NCBI GenBank assembly: GCA_030765665.1 | Contig: JAVCCD010000354.1 | Coordinates: 1 to 8,581 of the forward strand | From: Candidatus Tenebribacter mawsonii | Lineage (GTDB): Bacteria > Cloacimonadota > Cloacimonadia > Cloacimonadales > TCS61 | Direction of reading: 5' to 3' | DNA: 8,581 nt | Shown: one piece after another, positions 5,748-8,581 of the stretch | How the letters are laid out: every line of letters begins with the position of its first letter | How positions within the stretch are numbered: the stretch's first letter is position 1 | Program-made: the position numbers and the translations under genes | The notes under the pieces: generated by a model | The model's database searches: none | What the model saw: only the letters and a program-made list of their open reading frames with translations | What the model was told of the DNA's origin: nothing

Positions 5748-7355
5748 TTAGTGGGAACTTTTTGTTAATTCACCTGCAGTTTTTACGAATTCCAGGAATA
5801 TTGGATGAGGATCATCAGGACGTGATTTGAATTCGGGATGATATTGAACTGCTATAAAAAAAGGATGCTCTGGGATTTCTACAATCTCTACAAGCAGATC
5901 ATCAGGTGATGTGCCAGCTATTTTCATACCATGTTTTTCTATCATATCTCTGTAATTATTATTAAATTCATATCTATGCCGGTGTCTTTCAGAGATTTCG
6001 GTCTTTTTGTAAATCTTCTTGGCTAAGCTATCGTCTTTTAAGATGCAGGGCTGAGCACCTAATCGCATAGTACCACCCATTTTCTCTAAATATTTTTGAT
6101 CATCCATCAGATGTATTACCGGATGTTCACAATTTTTTATAAATTCGCTACTATATGCATTTGTAAGTCCGCAAACATTTTTACCGAATTCTATTACAGC
6201 AATCTGCATTCCAAGGCAAATACCAAAAAATGGGATATTATTTTCTCTGGCAAATCCTGCAATAGCTATTTTACCGTCAATGCCACGATTCCCAAAGCCA
6301 CCAGGAACAAGAATTCCATCAACATCCATCAGGTTTTCATCAATATCATTTTTGTTACTAACTTTTTCAGAATCGATCCATTTTATCTTAAGTTTTAATT
6401 TATTATATGCTGCTGAATGAATAAGAGCTGCCCAAACACTTTTGTAAGCATCTTGATGTTCAATATATTTTCCACAAACTGCAATTACAACTTCTTTGGT
6501 TGAGTTCTTTATACCATCTATTATTTTTTCCCAGTCTGAAAAATCGATATTGCTCTGACGTAAGTGAAGATGCTCACAGATCCTTTCGTGAATCTTTGCT
6601 TCCATTAATATTTTAGGAACTTCATAGATTGTTGATGCATCATAGGCATTTATAACTCTGCTTTTTTGAACGTTTGTAAAGAGGGAAATCTTCGATTCAA
6701 TTTCATCGTTCAAGGGCATCTCTGAACGGCAAACCAAGAGATCAGGTTGAATTCCAATCTCACGTAATTTTGTTGTTGCATGCTGTGTGGGTTTAGTTTT
6801 AAGTTCACCTGCAGCTTTAATGTAAGGAACATATGTAAGGAAAACGAAGAGAGAGTTTTCTATGCCTACATCCATCCTGAATTGTCTCACTGCTTCTAAA
6901 AATGGCAGACTTTCAATATCTCCAACAGTCCCACCAATCTCAGTAATTACAATATCGTTATCTTTTCCAATTGTTGTTATAACTCTTTTTATCTCATCGG
7001 TTATATGAGGAATAACTTGAACGGTTTTCCCTAAATAATCACCCCGTCTCTCTTTTTTTAACACTGTTTCATAGATCTGCCCGGATGTGGAGTTTGAATA
7101 TTTACTAAGGGGATTGCCAATAAATCTTTCATAATGACCAAGATCAAGATCAGTTTCAGCTCCATCTTCTGTAACAAAAACTTCTCCATGTTGGAAAGGA
7201 CTCATAGTTCCTGGATCTACATTAAGATATGGGTCAAATTTTTGCATTACCACTTTGTATCCCATCTTCTTTAAAAGAAGTCCAATTGAAGATGCAGCAA
7301 TCCCTTTCCCAAGCGAAGATAACACTCCACCGATTACAAAAATGTGTTTAGCCAT
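5748..7355 (-). CDS. pyrG: CTP synthase (glutamine hydrolysing)
   Basis: This 535-residue enzyme converts UTP to CTP using ATP and ammonia from glutamine, the last step of pyrimidine nucleotide synthesis, in the cytoplasm. The N-terminal synthetase domain (about 1-265) begins FVIGGVLSSLGKGIAASS, with P-loop lysine K17, then KFDPYLNVDPGTM and HGEVFVTEDGAETDLDLGHYER; D71 and E139 are the expected magnesium ligands. The GIQPDLLVCRSE stretch (201-212) and the KTKPTQHATTKLRE segment are standard UTP/CTP-site sequence. The class I glutamine amidotransferase domain (about 288-530) has GILVPGGFGNRG (347-358), the nucleophile C380 in GICLGMQ, RHRHRYEFN, and the remaining triad H506 and E508 in QYHPEF. 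Length is normal and no key residue is missing. The ATG at 7355 is preceded by AAGGAG (7361-7366), a strong SD, with 5 bases between. It follows the DUF1846 gene by 18 bases and is probably translated from the same message. Confidence 0.98.
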   Translation of the reverse strand: MAKHIFVIGGVLSSLGKGIAASSIGLLLKKMGYKVVMQKFDPYLNVDPGTMSPFQHGEVFVTEDGAETDLDLGHYERFIGNPLSKYSNSTSGQIYETVLKKERRGDYLGKTVQVIPHITDEIKRVITTIGKDNDIVITEIGGTVGDIESLPFLEAVRQFRMDVGIENSLFVFLTYVPYIKAAGELKTKPTQHATTKLREIGIQPDLLVCRSEMPLNDEIESKISLFTNVQKSRVINAYDASTIYEVPKILMEAKIHERICEHLHLRQSNIDFSDWEKIIDGIKNSTKEVVIAVCGKYIEHQDAYKSVWAALIHSAAYNKLKLKIKWIDSEKVSNKNDIDENLMDVDGILVPGGFGNRGIDGKIAIAGFARENNIPFFGICLGMQIAVIEFGKNVCGLTNAYSSEFIKNCEHPVIHLMDDQKYLEKMGGTMRLGAQPCILKDDSLAKKIYKKTEISERHRHRYEFNNNYRDMIEKHGMKIAGTSPDDLLVEIVEIPEHPFFIAVQYHPEFKSRPDDPHPIFLEFVKTAGELTKSSH

Positions 7356-7360
7356 CAGAT

Positions 7361-7366
7361 CTCCTT
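7361..7366 (-). promoter_or_regulatory. Strong Shine-Dalgarno AAGGAG of pyrG
   Basis: On the minus strand AAAAAAGGAG ends 5 bases before the pyrG ATG (7355). It lies wholly in the 18-base gap between the two minus-strand genes and confirms the pyrG start. Confidence 0.8.
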
Positions 7367-7373
7367 TTTTTAG

Positions 7374-8581
7374 TTATGATGTAAATAGACTATTAGTAGA
7401 GAAATTTGGATCAGTTGTTAGATTTACGCCAATCCTTCGTAGACCAGCTTCGTCACCAGGGGTTGGTATGTGTGTCATATGAACCTCACAACCTCGTAAG
7501 TTTCTAATTTTTTCCATAGCAACTTGTGAAGTTGGGTTTGTAGTTGCACTAATACTAAGCGCAATGAAGGTTTCTTCCAGATCGAGGCTTACAGATTTCT
7601 CACCTAAAATATTCTTCTCAAGTTTAAATATGGATTCAATCACTTGAGGTGAAAGAAGGTGAATTTCATCAGGAATTCCAGCCAGCACTTTTATTGCATT
7701 TAGTATCAGGCTTGATGCTGAGTGCATGAGTGGTGAATTCTTTCCAGTTACAATTGTACCATCTTGAAGCTCAATTGCAGATCCACAGAAAATGCCATCA
7801 TTTCCTTTCCCACATGATTCAGCTTGTATAGAAGCATTGCGTGCAGGATCTACAACTTTTCTGTCTTCCTGTTTAGCTCCAACTTCATTCATGATCAGTT
7901 CAGCTCGATCAACTGTATCTTTATTAACGAATCCCATTACAAACTCACATTTGTAACGGAAATATCTGCGAATAATTTCTTGGCGAGATGCTTCTTTTGT
8001 AGCCTCATCATCAATTATTCCAAAACCAGCTCGATTAACTCCCATATCGGTAGGAGATTGATACATTGCCTTTCCGCTAGTAATTTTTTCTAATATACGT
8101 TTAAGTACAGGAAATGCTTCTACATCGCGATTATAATTTATGGTAGCCTCTCCATAAGCTTCTAAATGAAATGGATCTACAAGATTAAAATCCTTAAGAT
8201 CGGCAGTAGCAGATTCGTAAGCAATATTTACCGGATGTTTAAGCGGTATATTCCAAATTGGGAAGGTCTCAAATTTTGCATAGCCTGCTCTTAAACCTCT
8301 TACATTCTCATGATACATTTGTGAAAGGCAGGTTGCAAGCTTCCCACTTCCTGGTCCTGGTCCAGTAACAATTACAAGTGGTTTTGTAGTTTCTATATAA
8401 TCATTTGCACCATATCCTTCTTCACTTACAATGGTGTCTACATCAGTTGGATAACCTTTAGTAAATTTATGAGTATAAACTTTCACATTTCTGCGTTCAA
8501 GTTTGTTTTTAAAAATTATCGCAGCAGGTTGTTCGTCAAATCGAGTTATAACAACAGCAGCTACATCAATATCTCTTTCTC
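7374..8581 (-). CDS. DUF1846 / UPF0371 family protein (5' end outside window)
   Basis: The frame is open to the right edge: 401 codons plus TAA (7374-7376). The upstream codons, reading DIDVAAVVITRFDEQPAA and on into the GTG at 8486, continue the family pattern, so the GTG is internal and the real start is outside. Family proteins are about 500 residues, so roughly 100 N-terminal residues are missing. Recognisable blocks are GYPTDVDTIVSEEGYGANDY, then KPLVIVTGPGPGSGK (a Walker-A-like loop ending GK but followed by L, not S/T), KFETFPIWNIPLKHPVN, DPFHLEAYG, NYNRDVEAFPVL, and near the end EVHMTHIPTPGDEAGLRRIG. The biochemical role of DUF1846 is not known to me; the loop suggests nucleotide binding. 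It is the upstream partner of pyrG, 18 bases away. A link to nucleotide or amide metabolism is only a guess from that neighbour. Confidence 0.93.
   Translation of the reverse strand, partial: ERDIDVAAVVITRFDEQPAAIIFKNKLERRNVKVYTHKFTKGYPTDVDTIVSEEGYGANDYIETTKPLVIVTGPGPGSGKLATCLSQMYHENVRGLRAGYAKFETFPIWNIPLKHPVNIAYESATADLKDFNLVDPFHLEAYGEATINYNRDVEAFPVLKRILEKITSGKAMYQSPTDMGVNRAGFGIIDDEATKEASRQEIIRRYFRYKCEFVMGFVNKDTVDRAELIMNEVGAKQEDRKVVDPARNASIQAESCGKGNDGIFCGSAIELQDGTIVTGKNSPLMHSASSLILNAIKVLAGIPDEIHLLSPQVIESIFKLEKNILGEKSVSLDLEETFIALSISATTNPTSQVAMEKIRNLRGCEVHMTHIPTPGDEAGLRRIGVNLTTDPNFSTNSLFTS

Noticed and set aside
6096..6398. Plus-strand open frame within pyrG (also 7255-7482 and 7824-8093)
   Set aside because: Antisense to strongly conserved enzyme coding sequence, with no protein-like features of its own.
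7374..8486. GTG at 8486 as the start of the DUF1846 gene
   Set aside because: The frame stays open to the window edge and the upstream codons continue the family's conserved sequence, so the gene is truncated by the window and the GTG is an internal valine.

Overview
The window is clearly AT-rich and comes from a Gram-negative (two-membrane) bacterium. The best guess is a member of the FCB group or a neighbouring candidate phylum such as Cloacimonadota. The basis is a PKD + FlgD-Ig-type C-terminal domain on a secreted protein, a PorV-like outer-membrane barrel and a MotB with an OmpA-type peptidoglycan-binding domain. This placement is an inference from gene content, not from a marker-gene tree. 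All genes are tightly packed in two convergent operons that meet in a 209-base repeat-rich gap (5539-5747).

Left half, plus strand (1-5538): a run of six genes with gaps of 4, 13 and 2 bases followed by overlaps of 4 and 1 bases, so almost certainly one transcript. The order is: the tail of a secreted PKD/FlgD-Ig protein (5' end outside the window); a PorV-like barrel carrying a C-terminal TPR domain; a protein that reads as a fusion of the last periplasmic domain and membrane helix of FliF (the flagellar MS ring) with the middle and C-terminal domains of FliG (the flagellar rotor); MotA; MotB; and an MscS-type channel. MotA and MotB look like an intact ion-driven stator: MotB keeps its membrane aspartate and peptidoglycan-binding domain, and MotA keeps its prolines and cytoplasmic charged residues. 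The FliF-FliG-like protein would be a very reduced rotor. No rod, hook, filament, export, FliM or FliN gene is visible. The simplest reading is a compact rotary or force-transmitting motor wired to the cell envelope and possibly to an outer-membrane partner and a surface protein, rather than a classical flagellum. This is the candidate new system of the window.

Right half, minus strand (8581-5748): a 5'-truncated DUF1846/UPF0371 protein followed 18 bases later by pyrG (CTP synthase) with a strong Shine-Dalgarno sequence. This is ordinary metabolism, apart from the pairing with a P-loop-like protein of unknown function.

The convergent gap holds a near-perfect 22-base palindrome over the mscS stop codon, a pair of 11-base direct repeats, a four-unit 7-base tandem repeat and a pair of imperfect 12-base inverted repeats at its two sides. 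No RNA gene, CRISPR array or transposase was seen.
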